Part shown: piece by piece, positions 35,901-48,320 of the stretch
Layout of the letters: each line of letters starts with the position of its first letter
Numbering within the stretch: the stretch's first letter is position 1
Origin: Polyodon spathula
Lineage: Eukaryota > Chordata > Actinopteri > Acipenseriformes > Polyodontidae
Length of the DNA: 64,000 nucleotides
Reading direction: 5' to 3'
Assembly: GCF_017654505.1 (NCBI RefSeq)
Contig: NC_054553.1
Span: 9,959,058-10,023,057, forward strand
The notes under the pieces: model-generated
Databases searched by the model: none
The model's input: the letters and a program-made list of their open reading frames with translations, nothing else
Told to the model about the DNA's origin: nothing
Translations under genes and position numbers: made by a program

Positions 35901-36439
35901 CTTATACCCCTTTCACACAGATGAGTTATGATGGCTCAGAATCGGCACTGATGAGGCTTTTTGGTCTGTGTGAATTATCTATACCATCATAGATTCATCA
36001 TATTTTATGCCATCTCTAAACCACCTTGCGAGGTGGTTCAGAGACGGTGCTGAACCGTCTCAACTCCTGTGTTAAATGCTATGCGGGCACTGAAGCGCTA
36101 TAGTGGGTGAGGACTGAAAGTCAACATCCCACGACAGCATGTATATGGGACATGCTGGGTATTTTTGTCACTGGGGGTTACACGCTTTCCATCAAGAACA
36201 AGGAGGTAATTGAAGGCTGCAATAAGTTAAGGAATTGTTAACTACAGGCTGACGAGGAGGTGAATTAAAAAAGTAGAAGGGGTGGTGTGTGGTGCTCTAA
36301 TTTATGGGCTAATTGCTGTTGCCATGAAAACGATCTCTTGAGTGACAGGTTAAAAAGGTGTACTCACATGATCCCTTTGGCTGACGGTATTGTACCGGCA
36401 TGGTTTGCTCAATTTCATGCTGTATGAATGGGCATTTAA

Positions 36440-37663
36440 CACTACAGGACCAGAGATACTCATACCTAGAAGCAGTTTTTCTGACGGCTGTATTCAAAAC
36501 ACAGTAAATAGTATAACGAAAGGAATAACAGTGAACAGTGAACATTTATTTTCACAAATCAAAACAAGAAAATGTAAATAAATAAACATTTGAACAGACA
36601 TAGGTTTAGAACATACATATTTATAAAACTGAAACGATAACAATACATTTTTAACTTTTCAAAAGCAATCGGTTCATTAGCAGATGCGCAAAAGCAACTG
36701 AACAACGCAAATAAATAAACTTAGAAGAAAACATTTTACAGAAGTGCACAGCACAAGAAGTTATAAAAAAAAAAAGTTTATTTTTCTTTTTTTTTGACAA
36801 AATGGTATTCCTTTACCTTGAGTTTAAGGCTCTTCACAACCAACACAGATAATGCGCTTCTCCACGCCGCCTTTCTGCACAGGGCACAGCTGCACTTGCC
36901 AACCTGGCATTAGAATCTCTTGCGGCTCTCAGCGAGATTGCCAGCTTCAGCTGTGGGTACATCCTTGGCAGGGTCCCTCTGTTCCAAATGCTTCTTGCAA
37001 AGTTCCTGTGCTAACTGTAAAATATATTCTCTCCTTGGTAAATTCTTCTTCGTGCATTCTCTGTAAAGTACCCAGGAGTTGACGGCTGCTAGGTCCAATG
37101 CATTGTAAAACACCTGAACAGGCCACAGTCGGAAGCTAGCTTTCACAGAATACTTCCGTGCCATCTGATCCAAAACATCAACTCCATAATTTATTGCGCT
37201 GTAAAACTCCACGGTCTCTGATATTTAATTTCACTAGTCCTGATGCTAATTGACAGACCAAAACAGCGCAGCTGGCAAGCAGGCATCAGCCTTTGAAAAG
37301 GCTGATTGAAAATCAATAGACTGTCAGTCATTCACTCAGCCAGAGAGTACAGACTAATCTAATTACAGCTAAAGACATTGCGGACGTAAATAAAAATAAG
37401 AAAGCGGAATACCATTCTGCATAATCAACATACAATTGTTTTCTACGTGACCCTCAATGTGACTGCTCCCGGGGCTTTTAGGTATCATGTAACATATCTC
37501 CTTTATTTCTGCACTCCAGCGTTTCATGCTTTGTGAGACTATTTAATACATACGGACAGAAAAAGGTACACGAACGCGCAGCTCCATATGTGTTACACGA
37601 CTAAGGAAAATAACATTTTAAAACCAGAAATCCACCAAAATGACCTCCGCGGGGCTTCTAGTG
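36440..37663 (-). mobile_element. Internally deleted piggyBac element with TTAA on both sides
   Basis: The left end CACTACAGGACCAGAG follows TTAA at 36436-36439. The right end, whose complement is CACTAGAAGCCCCGCGGAGG, precedes TTAA at 37664-37667. The 1.22-kb copy keeps only the 3' third of the transposase gene, on the minus strand. It lies inside the CCCCTTTCACAC element, so it inserted later. Confidence 0.85.
36837..37212 (-). pseudogene. C-terminal piggyBac transposase fragment
   Basis: The minus-strand frame from 37212 reads EFYSAINYGVDVLDQMARKY. It holds the GVDVLDQM motif carrying the third catalytic Asp of piggyBac. It continues with RLWPVQVFYNALDLAAVNSW, VLYRECTKKNLPRREY and LAQELCKKH, the usual C-terminal helix region, and stops near 36910 after AESRKRF. 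A shifted frame then continues QVQLCPVQKGGVEKRIICVG with a further Cys before a stop at about 36837, a remnant of the cysteine-rich C-terminal domain that binds the transposon ends. The other two catalytic Asp residues are deleted. About 100 residues remain uninterrupted, so this copy is less mutated than the one at 28-29.7 kb. Confidence 0.8.
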
Positions 37664-37999
37664 TTAAAGAATTTTTTAAGCAGATCTGAGATGGCTCGGT
37701 AGGAGCATTTGTGTGTGAAAGGGGCATAAGATGTGAAAAGTGGTGAAACAGTGCTAAAGCTACTGGAAAGTACACCTTTACTGTAAGTGCAAATACAATC
37801 ATAAATTGTTAATCTTAGAAAGACAATTCCCCAAAATCCCTCAGAGGTAATACAAATTACTGCATTTATAAGAATACACATTAAAATGAGATAATTGGCC
37901 AATGTTTAATGTGTTCTTTGTGGAGTTTATTTATCTCTTACAGTGCTTTAATTGATTTTATTTGAACTCATTAAAAAAGGGACATATTCAGTACTTTAA

Positions 38000-38609
38000 C
38001 ACTAGAACTGCAGTCATTATGATGTTTACAATTTAAACAACATCAATATTAAAATGAAAGACAAACTTTGTATTCAGCACATCACATAAAACATCTGCAC
38101 AGTCAAAATCCCATATTGAAATGAACAATTAAACATAAAAGGGCTTATTTTCTGACTTCCCACATATAAATCACTACTTTAAAAAATGAAAATTTTCTGA
38201 TCGAAATGTTTCTGCCAAAGCACTATGGCTAGCTTCTAGATGAAATCTCTTCTACTGATATTTGCCCTGGTTCATTCTTTGTACAAAATGAAGGAATTGA
38301 TGGCTGCCAGGTCCAGTAGAGATACAAATAGGCTTGTATATTAAAATAAAATAGAATATTGTAGGTTATATTCAAACTAAAAACATGCATTGTAAAAGGC
38401 AGTCAAAATGGTGGCTTTGGTGGTTCTAGGTGGGTGGGGTTATAGCTTCCTTATTTTTGTGATCATGCCTTTCAAACGCTATCAGGGTATTTAATACATG
38501 CATTTAGGTTAAAGTCATAAATGGACAGCATCATAAATTTCAGACACGCAGAGTAATTTCAATTTGAAAACCTGAAACCGTCAAAATGACTGACGTGGCG
38601 GTTTTAGTG
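38000..38609 (-). mobile_element. Short non-autonomous piggyBac element
   Basis: TTAA (37996-37999) precedes CACTAGAACTGCAGTCATTA. The right end GTGGCGGTTTTAGTG is followed by TTAC, one change from TTAA. At 610 bp it is a deletion derivative. The complement of 38281-38320 still encodes a trace of transposase (LLDLAAINSFILYKE), aligning with DLAAVNSWVLYRE of the 36.4-kb copy. Confidence 0.8.
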
Positions 38610-38613
38610 TTAC

Positions 38614-41600
38614 AACACATAGATAACAATACAGTCACTTAGCTACTGTGCAATACTGCTTTAAAAAATATGTTGCACTGTAATCACTACTGGATAGCGG
38701 TCAGTTTTATTTTAATAAATGCTCAATATGTCAACTATCACATCTTGGGGAAGACTTCCACCCTTGAAATAACTTAAAAATGCATAACATGTAGCATTTA
38801 TACAGAATAAAATCAATTGATTCCACTGTGAATCATTTTTCGACAGCGGTGATTGTATATCTATCCTGTCTTTATATGCTTTGAAAAACTGTACTTAATT
38901 TAGCTTATCGATTTTCTTTGCTAGTGGTTGGATGATTTGGCTTATTGGCTAACTTTCTTTTGCTATTGGTCTGGTTTGAGGTTCCTTTTATTCCTGTTTC
39001 GTTGCTTATTTTGTTTGAACTTTCTTCCATCTACTAGAAAACAGCAGTCATACCTAGCGATACAGTGTATGCATACTGCTCAGAGTTGACAGAACAGATC
39101 ATTTGGCTACGTTATGCTCCATTAATTGTGCCTGTGACATGCATAGACAACCAAGTTATGTTAAATCTGTGGCCACGTGCTTTCTTCTCCTGATTTAGAG
39201 AAATCAGCTAGATTCAAACCGTGGTCTCAAGAGGAGACATGTAGTTTTTTTTTTTCTTTTAATATTCGAACTTACTGTAAGACAGAATAACATATATTTA
39301 AACCAGAATGAGCTGCAACACTTTTCAGTTAAACTTAATAAGACTGAGGAAAGGTTTATTGGGTTCTTTTGTAGTCGCAATCCCTTGTCCTTGAGTGCAC
39401 GACTGCTGTCGCCTCTGGCATAGCACTGTAGTCATAATTCTAACTATCCATTCCTATCCAGAGATCCCTATTCATTTTTTTTTTTTTTTTTTTACATCAA
39501 TACTAGATTTCTATAATGCTTTAATGGCAGACCTCCCTTTACAACCTCTTATTAAAGCTGTTTGTTCAGGTTCTTACTCATACTCATCAGCAGTAATTTC
39601 ACAGGCTGGCTTTACTGACCCTGAGAATCTAATATAACATCCTGCCACTCACATGAACAGATCTTTACAGCCAGGTACCTGTTTTCTGTTTAAACCTTTC
39701 TGTGTCCACTCCTTCCTTTAATACCTCAGCTTTTGAAGCAGTCTCTTTAAGGTATATTACCCATACTCTCCAGAAATCACTTCTAAAGGACACAAGACAT
39801 ATCTCTACTTGCATTTTAAAATAAAGAATATGGGTCATACTTTGAAACAAAAAGGGCCCTATGATGTCTTTTTGACAGAGCTTACAATCGTCACTTTTCT
39901 AAAGCACTCTGAGAGGCACTGTTTGCTTTTGTGCTTTAACTGACTGCGCCACATGCACCTTTTAGAAGTGCATTTTTTCTTTTATTTACTTCTAGTTACT
40001 ATTTAAATTATAATGCACTAAGAGTTCAGTCATATGCCATCAAACACAAGATATAAGAGCTCTTGCTACGACACTAAGATGCCAGACGTGAATCCTTTCA
40101 AACCCTCCACATTGCTATCATTATCACTGATGACTGCTGATTGTTATCTTGTTTGCACCTCCCCCTCTCTCTTCTGCAAGCTGTGTATTTGTGTAGCACT
40201 CACTGATTATGTTGGCTCTCACATTCACTTCTTCTGTTCTGAATAGCAGATGAGCTGTCTTTGATATAGCCTAGAAAAAATGATGAAGGGTAGTAGATTA
40301 TGACAGATAATAAATAGGGGATAAATTGGGGCTGCCAGGATGATAAGCCAAAGGATTAAAACCTGCTGATGTTCTCTATCTTGGTTACAACATAAGACTG
40401 AGATACATTAATGCTGTAATTACACAATGGGAGATTGGCACCTATTTTAGATCTTGTGCAAATTATCATGGTGTTGTATGTCATAAAGCAGTAAATTACC
40501 CTGGGTACTGTTTTGAATATGATATTTTATGGCATTGGAGATTTCCATGTAAGAGTATGGTCATATAGGACCTTATTCACAAAATGTTTAAAAGGCTGTT
40601 TTGATATGTAAATCAAGTTAGAAGTTCACACAAACATTTACATTTTTTAAGAGATGGTTAGAAATGTATAACCATGTGCAAAGCATTGTCTAACCTAAAA
40701 TTAATGTATACAATGTTAAAAATAGTCCTTAAAGTTTTTGTTAATGGTGTTGTGAGATCCTCTGTCATTACCGATTCTGACCCGTACAAGGGAACTGAGT
40801 TTAAAGTGTAGCGAACCAAATAATTCCATAAATCTAACCTGTTTTGTACTTCCATTAACTACATTAGTCTCAAAACAGCTGGTATGTTTATGACAGGACA
40901 TAAGCCATTAAATGGCTCTATAACTGTTAATTCCAATGTCTTGTTTGTGAAATAATAAAAACTTTTGCTTAAGTCGTCTGTGGTCGCTCATTCATGCTCA
41001 ACCTCCATGGTTAAAAAAGCATGTCTTTTTATTTTAGAACATCATATATGGTACTACAATTGGTTAAATAAATCTTTGTTTGCAAGCCATGCTTTCAGTT
41101 TGTGTTACACTTGCTTGGTCAGTTCATTTGGAAGGTGAAACTGGCCCCACCTCTTCAATGGTGTTTTTTCTGTCATTTTCTAACCAGCTGCTTCCCCTAT
41201 TGACTGACAGGCAACCTAAGAAGTAAGGCACAGAAACTGAACTTTCTTAACCAGAAGTAATACTTGATGTCTTGTTTTAAACAGAAAACACATGTTTGAG
41301 TTAATGTATGCACATTGAGGTGCAGAACATATACGATTCCTGGAATCATTGTGTTTGCTACAATTACTTAAAATGGTTATTGTTGGGTTTAGACTTGTCT
41401 ACAGAAAACAAAATGCATCCACACAGTAATAAATGAGAAGTAAAGCACTGTATAGCGATGCACATGAGATTTGTTGCAGCATGGAGCAAATTGGATTGCT
41501 TTTTAAAGCTTTTTTCAGATTTTAATGCTATATAAAAGAGCTTAGATTTGTTTTCTTTCATTCTTGCCAGAGGCTTGAGTAACTGCAAGCAAAATCCATA

Positions 41601-44600
41601 CCACGTGTATTCGTCATTCATGTTGAAGGTGGCACAATAGTTCAATTTTATTAGCTAACATTAATACATTAGTTCCAAATTCATAATAAAGGGATTAAAT
41701 AAAGGATCAAACTGCATATTTAAAACCTCCATAACACTTTTTAGCCCTGAACAATATTTTTTAATGGAGTCGTATATAGAATGAGTACCCCGCAGGCGGA
41801 AAGATGAATCCTAATCTAGAATGTAAAGCAGCTAGTAACTGTGATAGATTCGTATTATATAAAATGAAATATTTTAGTGGAATTACTGTAGATTGTATTG
41901 TGGTGGGGGATTGAGTAGAAACATGGTTTCAGTCCTTGAAAGCATGAGGTTGTCTTTGAGTTGGTTGTAAAAAGCCAATTTTACAGATTGTTATTATATG
42001 TGGATATTACAAAGACTAAGAAAAGACCACACCAAATATTAAAAGTAAGAGCAGTGTAATTTTCTTTTTTTTAACTATTGGCAAAGTCACCAAAGAAAGT
42101 TAAACTGCTAGAGGGTTTTATTTTGGCATTTGCATCCAACGCAGCACAGCATTCCTACTTCAGAATAGACCGGCAGGCAAGATTGCCTGCTGCTGAGGAC
42201 AATGAACCAATACAATATATTTTTAATTGTTTACATGGCTGTACTGCATCATATGCTAAGGTTTCAAACTAAGGGGTCTGCAGTTTGTGTTTTATGCATG
42301 CATCTCCAACTGTAACAGCTCAGTTAAGTCTGTACGGTACGCATGGCAGCGTTCACATGACAACACTATAAAACCTAACTGAACTAAAACAACCAGAAAT
42401 ATAGTATTATTGGAAAGCTGGAAATCACAAGTCCTGTGCTCTAGCTCTAGAATTAACTGCTGTTTATGGTGCAGATGCTGAATTCATTTTTGGTATTATA
42501 TTTATACCATCAGTCCTTGTCTCAGAATTCTTTGTTTTGTGTAAGAGAAGTTAGGACATTGAGTTAGAGATATAACATTGAGTCAGATGACACCCTGCTC
42601 TTCCCAGTTAGCAGCTGTGGATGTCTGTACTTGCCAGCACACATAACAGAAGCTTCCTAAAAGGAGCTGTTGGCTGTCAGCCCCATCAAATCAAGACGCT
42701 GTGCTTCCCTGTAGAGCTTAAGGATCCTATGAATTAGATAAATTAATTTACAGGGAAAACATTTGTAACCTTGTTACTAGACAATATGTGTATTCTGTCA
42801 CTCCTTTGTGATTTATCCTTTTATAAGACCAAAGAATACATTTAAAGCAATTGTGTTGAAAAAAGCTGATGATGTAAGTAGCTCCTTCGAAAAAAATCAA
42901 TAATGACTAAAATCAATATTACTAGTAAAGCATTTAAATAATCTAATTGTACAAGAACATATAAACAATGCCATAGAGACAAATAGATTTGGGGCATTTT
43001 TTGTCTATTCTACATCTTCAAATACAAACAAAAGATGTTATTGATTAAGCAAAGGGTGTACCTCAAATATTGTTAATTTACAACAAATGCCATTCAGATG
43101 TTTTTGTTGCCACCATTGGAAATTGTTTTGTTGTAAAAAGAAAAAAAAATATCCCCACCTAGTCATTTTACATTGGTAGTAAGCAATGGCTGTGCATGGT
43201 AACACGGGCAATAAGTGCCCCAAACACTCGTCATTCTGCTTTTTAACATTCTGGGGTTGAATTCCACCACATAGAATTGTTTTTCATACATTTGAAGACA
43301 TGTTTTTATATAGGAATGTCATAATATCTGTTAAGCAAGAGGTACCACATGACCTGACCCCTACTGGTGCTACACTTGTTCACCTGCCCAAGTACTTGAG
43401 TGTATTATGGACATAGTGTAAGTGTGCACTATTTGCAATTTTTAGTTGTGTAGAAAAATAATGTCATTACTTTATTTCCCCTTACAACAAAAAAAAATAT
43501 ATTGTAATAAGTAGAAATTCATGTAAGGCCTGTCACTCTGTAAAATGCACCAAATTTATGACACATGCATATATTTTGGTACGTAAAGAAATGCTTTTTT
43601 TTTTTTTTTTTTGCAATCCTGTGATTACCAGTATGGGATTTTATTTCACAGTTTCTAGCAATAAAAAGCTGCCAGTAATTTCATAGTAAATATAATTAGT
43701 GGAATTATATTTTTTTGTCAGTACTTTAGAATAACGTGTCATATTGGTATGGAAATAAGGTACAATTAAGTTGTGTATAATATATGAATCAACCCTTTTC
43801 TGTCTATCTTTTCAGTCCATGGTAAATTAAAGGATTGTAATGCTGTCAGCACCAGCTATTTATATCCGACATTGTATCTAGTCCACAGATAATGGGAAGT
43901 GGTGTCATTATGCTGTTGTTTGAGTGGACATTTTAAGATTGCCTTATTATAAAATAGCCTGGCTCTGAATACAAGAAAATATCAGTGCAATTGCACAGCT
44001 CCAGATTGTATTTGCCTCACTATACTAATATATTATTTTAATGTTTTCTATCTGTATAGCCTATTGTACAAGCACAATACTAGTGTTGTTATATTAAGAC
44101 AACCACTTCACATGGAGTTGAAGGAACTTGGCTTCACCTTACAGCACAGTATGACCTGTGGTCGTTGTTTTTTCTGGTTTTGTGTTATTTCAACAGTAAC
44201 AGAATGGGCTCCTTTAATGCTTGTGCTAATCTGCACAATATTTGAAAAACAGCATTATGTTTTCATTTGGTGCTGAATCTCATGACAGCCTTCTGAGGCT
44301 CTTCTGCTTTTAGTTTTCTCTGTAACATAATGCCACCCATCCAATTGCTCTGATCTAGCACCAAGAAATGTATGTATAATGAAAATATATTAAAATGTAC
44401 ACAAGAATTACATTGGTAGTTATGATAAACTGATGGTATTAATAATTGCCAATATGATTATCATCCGTATAATACAATATCAAACTGTACTGTAAAACCC
44501 AAAAATATCTAAATGGTCATGGACTTTAATGTGTTGCAGTGCTTTAGCGATACAGTACACAAGCCAGTTTATAAAGAAAAGTGATAGCTTTCTTCATGGG

Positions 44601-45122
44601 AGATCTCTGAACATATATCAGTTTAAATAAAACATTGAAAGATGTGTAATCTTGTTGAGATGCAGGAGTGCTTTTTCTTCAGTATATATGTATGAGACAT
44701 TGGTGTATCACGCCTGACAATGATTGTTCTATTTCCGCAAATGAAAAATTGCATCTTTCTCCGTGTAATGTGCCTGTGTGGTTAAACAGCTACATTATTA
44801 CTAATGATTAAGGATATGATTTTGGCACAGTGATTTTTAGTTCATTTCACAGACGAGTTGCTGGAAAAGAAAAAAAAAAGAATTCACGGAAAGGTCACCA
44901 AATAATGTAGCTTTAGCTACATCAACATACACAAGAGCATTTAAATAGTACACCAAAACCAATAATATACAGACTATTGCTTTTGATACCAAAGTAACAT
45001 TCTGTCTTTTTTAGAGTACTTTACAGTGCAGACTTTCACAACAGCCATGTAGCAAAACGGATGGTGTCTGAAATAAACTGTGTTTCTATATCTCTGTGCA
45101 CGTCCGGTGTAAATATATATAT

Positions 45123-45156
<34 letters not shown>

Positions 45157-47058
45157 CGATCGATCAGCATGTCAAATAATTGTTTTTATTACTGTGTTCA
45201 AAATTGTTTCTGAGTAGCCTGTAGGGCACCTCCCCTTTAAAACTAAAAACAAACAAAAAAAACTGTTGAAAAGTCAAATCACACAGGCAGGCACTGTGTC
45301 CAAGAAGCGGGGCATCACAAAGATCAGAAAAAAAAGAGACCACAAAACAGATAAACCTCGCATTTTATCTACAGTTTGCAACAAATAATAAACTGCAGTA
45401 TTTTGTTTAACAATGTTTTACAGAAAGTGAGTTTATTTTCAGAATATTTGGGTGCACTTGTAGGAAAAAAAGTTTCAAGAAATAACATGTAAGTATTCAT
45501 TCATATTTTTTGAAGATGCAGGCTCACTTTTTTATTTAAAAAAAAATAAAATAAAAATAACAACTGCAGTATGTATGTGCAGATCATAAGAGTTTTAATT
45601 TGTAAATCTTGGGCAAAGTGACACATTTGAATGAGAGCAAGGCTCAACTGAAAAGCCAATCCTGCAGATCAAGTGGTAAAAAATAAGACCAGTGGGCAAG
45701 ACTTTACAACTGAGCTAAGCAAAGGTATGCCAGGCTTCTTAGTGTACTGTAATTCTTTGTAAAGCACACATAACTGACTTGACAAGGTCCAGGTCATAGA
45801 GTAAGCAGTATCAGATGAAAGGTTGATATTTCATTGCATCTGCACCTGTTTGTAGAAAACTATAATTGCATCCTGGTGAATAGTTGTAAACAATTATTAA
45901 TTTAATTGGAAGAAATCGGATCCCACATGCTCGCATAATGAGTTAGTTGAATAATTATCCCACCGGTTATGCAGATATATTCCAAAATATATACATTTTC
46001 TGTGTGTCTGTCAGCTTAGCAGATGTGCATGTTGTATTACCAAATGACTTGTTAATTACAAAGTAGGCCAAAGCTTTCATTACTTGAGAGTGTGTTTTGT
46101 GTAGTTCATGGAGTCACAATGGTTTCTTTATAGCTAAGCTTGAGACCATCAAAGCGAATAGCTGACCATTTAGGGTAATTTCCCAAAATATTAATTAAGT
46201 ATTGTTAGAATTTCAAATAGACTTTAGTGTGTAGTATTCAAGAAAAAAAAAAAAAAAAATACAAATTAAATAAATCACAGAGAACTTCACATAGTAACTA
46301 CCCTAACACTAAATGATAAATAAATTGGGCTAAATTGAACAACAATTCAAATTAAAAGAATATAAGCATGCTACTTTTGTGCAGATTTATTATCATTCAC
46401 TTTAAAAGTATCTCTAAGAACAATTTTGCTGAATACATAAAGCACTTAAAAGCATCACAAATTCTACTTTGCCTCTGGCTGACATGTGCAGTCAGAGCTG
46501 TCATCAGCATCAGTCTGGCCAAACAGATCCCTGCAGAGCAGAAAGTGATACCGACTGCACCTTTTGTGCTGTTTAACATGAAATATCACATGCAAAAGTA
46601 GTATAATTTCTGGCTGTTGACATAGCACTATTGACAGTGCTTGCTGTGCAATCATGTGCCGGGGAAAGCGATTCTGCATCTAAAGCAGCTTCCAAGTTGT
46701 ATAATTAGAGACAATTTAACCTAATTTTGTGCTGATTACTCTTACACCAAGCCACGATTTCTCAGCTGCTGAAGGAAAGTATATGTACAAATATCTCAGC
46801 ATGATTCTTTTTTTCATTGTTTTTTTTCACAGCCTCGCAATCAAGCATACCCCCACTTCTCCAAAAAAAAAACTGTCATTCCTTCTTGAAAATATTTATA
46901 AAAGCTATCTCCCTAGAAAACTGTAATCTAGACTGATGCTGTCATATTTAGTATGTTAAGACTGGCGTGTTCAGGCAGAAGGATCTGATTCAGTTACCTT
47001 AACAGATCTAAATATCACCACAGTGAAAACAAGTATGTCAGTAACATACATGTCCTGC
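38614..47058. other. No gene seen; long AT-rich stretch
   Basis: About 8.4 kb with only scattered homopolymer runs (poly-T at 39475-39493 and 43594-43612, poly-A near 46242) and the GATA repeat listed next. Open frames up to 93 residues have no recognisable features. It is the quietest part of the presumed intron. Confidence 0.55.
45112..45165. repeat. (TA)n(GATA)n microsatellite
   Basis: TA repeats followed by eight or nine GATA units, ending GATCGATCGATC. Confidence 0.95.
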
Positions 47059-47063
47059 CATAT

Positions 47064-47690
47064 TGTAACAGGGCAAGATCTGTGCTGGCTATCTGATGCG
47101 TTCACGATCCTGAAGGGGAGGTCAGCAGCCCTGTAGTATCCACCTGTCAATCACGGCAGTGACACAGAAAGGTTGGGTGAGGGTGTGTTTTCTCTCCTTC
47201 TCTCTGAGTGGTCGGGAGGCGGGCCTTGGCGGGCTCGCTAGACCTATAAAAATAACACTATTTCCTCGGTCTTGCCCTTCTAGGAGAGGACAGCGGGAGA
47301 ATGCCAGTGTCTGGATACAGAAAAGGGGCAAGCAAGCGTGGCTGAGAAAGACAGCCTCTGCCAAATACTTGGATCAGTTATTACATATCCGAGTGGGACA
47401 TTTAGAAGTAGTTGGGGAGGTCTGGGCAAACCCGAGGGTTATAGCGAGGGAATAGGAATGCACAAATAATACCGGAGCCACATTGAATAGCAGTGGCTAC
47501 AGAACACTGTCAGTAGCATCACCTTTTGTTTGTAGGTTTATTACTGTGTTTCATTTTCTGTTTTGCTTACCATTGTCAGTATTCAGGCCATGGACAAGAG
47601 CGCCCTCTGTGGGCAAATATAAATCAGTGGACCCTAATGGTGTTTCAAAATAAACTTCTGTCTCCTGTGTTAGTGAATTCCCCTTTCACA
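47064..47690 (+). mobile_element. Solo LTR with perfect 5-bp target duplications
   Basis: It starts TGTAACAGGGCAAGATCTGT and ends CCCCTTTCACA, with CATAT immediately before (47059-47063) and after (47691-47695). It has promoter-like CCTATAAAAATAAC near 47243, a GC-rich upstream half, and a polyadenylation signal AAAATAAAC near 47648 followed by CTTCTGTCTCCTGTGTT. No gag or pol lies nearby, so the internal part was lost by LTR-LTR recombination. A 98-residue open frame inside it has no supporting features. Confidence 0.85.
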
Positions 47691-47788
47691 CATATAGATT
47701 CAAAATTAGAACTATGAGTATGATGACCATGACAGATATTAACAGTATGTAGAGAATATTGTAAAATATGAATTGGTAATGAAATTTT

Positions 47789-47963
47789 TAATACCAAGGT
47801 TTACGACAATTGGATAAGCAATTCTTCAGATGTAAGCGATGGACTGCTGTACAGAAAGACAAATACCACATATATCGCCAGAATTTGGTATTCTCAATAG
47901 TATATGCAAAATAGTGGTAATACCATGCTTGTCGACAATCGGATAAGTGGTTCTCTGATGTAT
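47789..47963. repeat. Direct repeat, ~130-bp spacing
   Basis: TAATACCAAGGTTTACGACA at 47789 recurs as TAATACCATGCTTGTCGACA at about 47919. Both continue as CAAT(T/C)GGATAAG and TTCTNNGATGTA over some 45 bp. The repeat family is unknown to me. Confidence 0.6.
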
Positions 47964-48201
47964 GCAAAAATGTCTGATGTGTGACATATGTATGTACATA
48001 TGACTGCCTCCACTGCATCTCTTTCAAAAGGAGATGTCATCCCTTATGGGGATAATAAGGCTGTTTGCATTCCAAGGTTATTGAAAATTAAACACCAGAA
48101 AGTGCCTGTGTGTCTTATCTCTGTATTTTTGTAGAAATATGTAAAATATCAGGAAAGATTTTATGTCTTTAAAGACATCACTACTTAGATACACAACAGT
48201 T

Positions 48202-48202
<1 letters not shown>

Positions 48203-48261
<59 letters not shown>
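48203..48261. repeat. (AAT)n microsatellite
   Basis: About 19 units, directly abutting the LINE-type tail and probably derived from its 3' end. Confidence 0.95.
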
Positions 48262-48320
48262 CTTTATTTTTATATAGCACCTTTCATAGTGGACCACCAC
48301 CACAAAGCGCTTTACAAGAT
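48262..48320 (-). repeat. LINE-type 3' tail, minus orientation
   Basis: The complement reads GTAAAGCGCTTTGTGGTGG, then GAAAGGTGCTATATAAAAAT, and runs into ATT repeats, the usual order for this LINE tail. Confidence 0.6.

Larger units (their letters stand above)
35901..37730. mobile_element. Inverted-repeat DNA element (CCCCTTTCACAC ends) split by a piggyBac
   Basis: The left end CTTATACCCCTTTCACACAG, then ATGAGTTATGATGGCTCAGA, mirrors the right end (complement CTTATGCCCCTTTCACACAC, then AAATGCTCCTACCGAGCCAT). That is an imperfect ~45-bp inverted repeat. CCTTTCACAC-type ends are common among fish hAT and Harbinger MITEs. Without the nested piggyBac the element is about 600 bp (35901-36439 plus 37668-37730) and non-coding. 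The left part also holds ACCACCTTGCGAGGTGGT, a perfect 18-bp palindrome near 36021. No target duplication was identified. Confidence 0.6.

Noticed and set aside
41364..41645. 93-residue minus-strand open frame
   Set aside because: No recognisable features; chance length is plausible in this composition.
45112..45165. GATA array considered as a regulatory cluster
   Set aside because: Perfect tandem periodicity with an adjoining TA run fits a simple microsatellite; no other binding-site context.
47159..47455. 98-residue open frame, relatively GC-rich
   Set aside because: It lies entirely inside the solo LTR and has no protein features; GC content reflects LTR promoter sequence.
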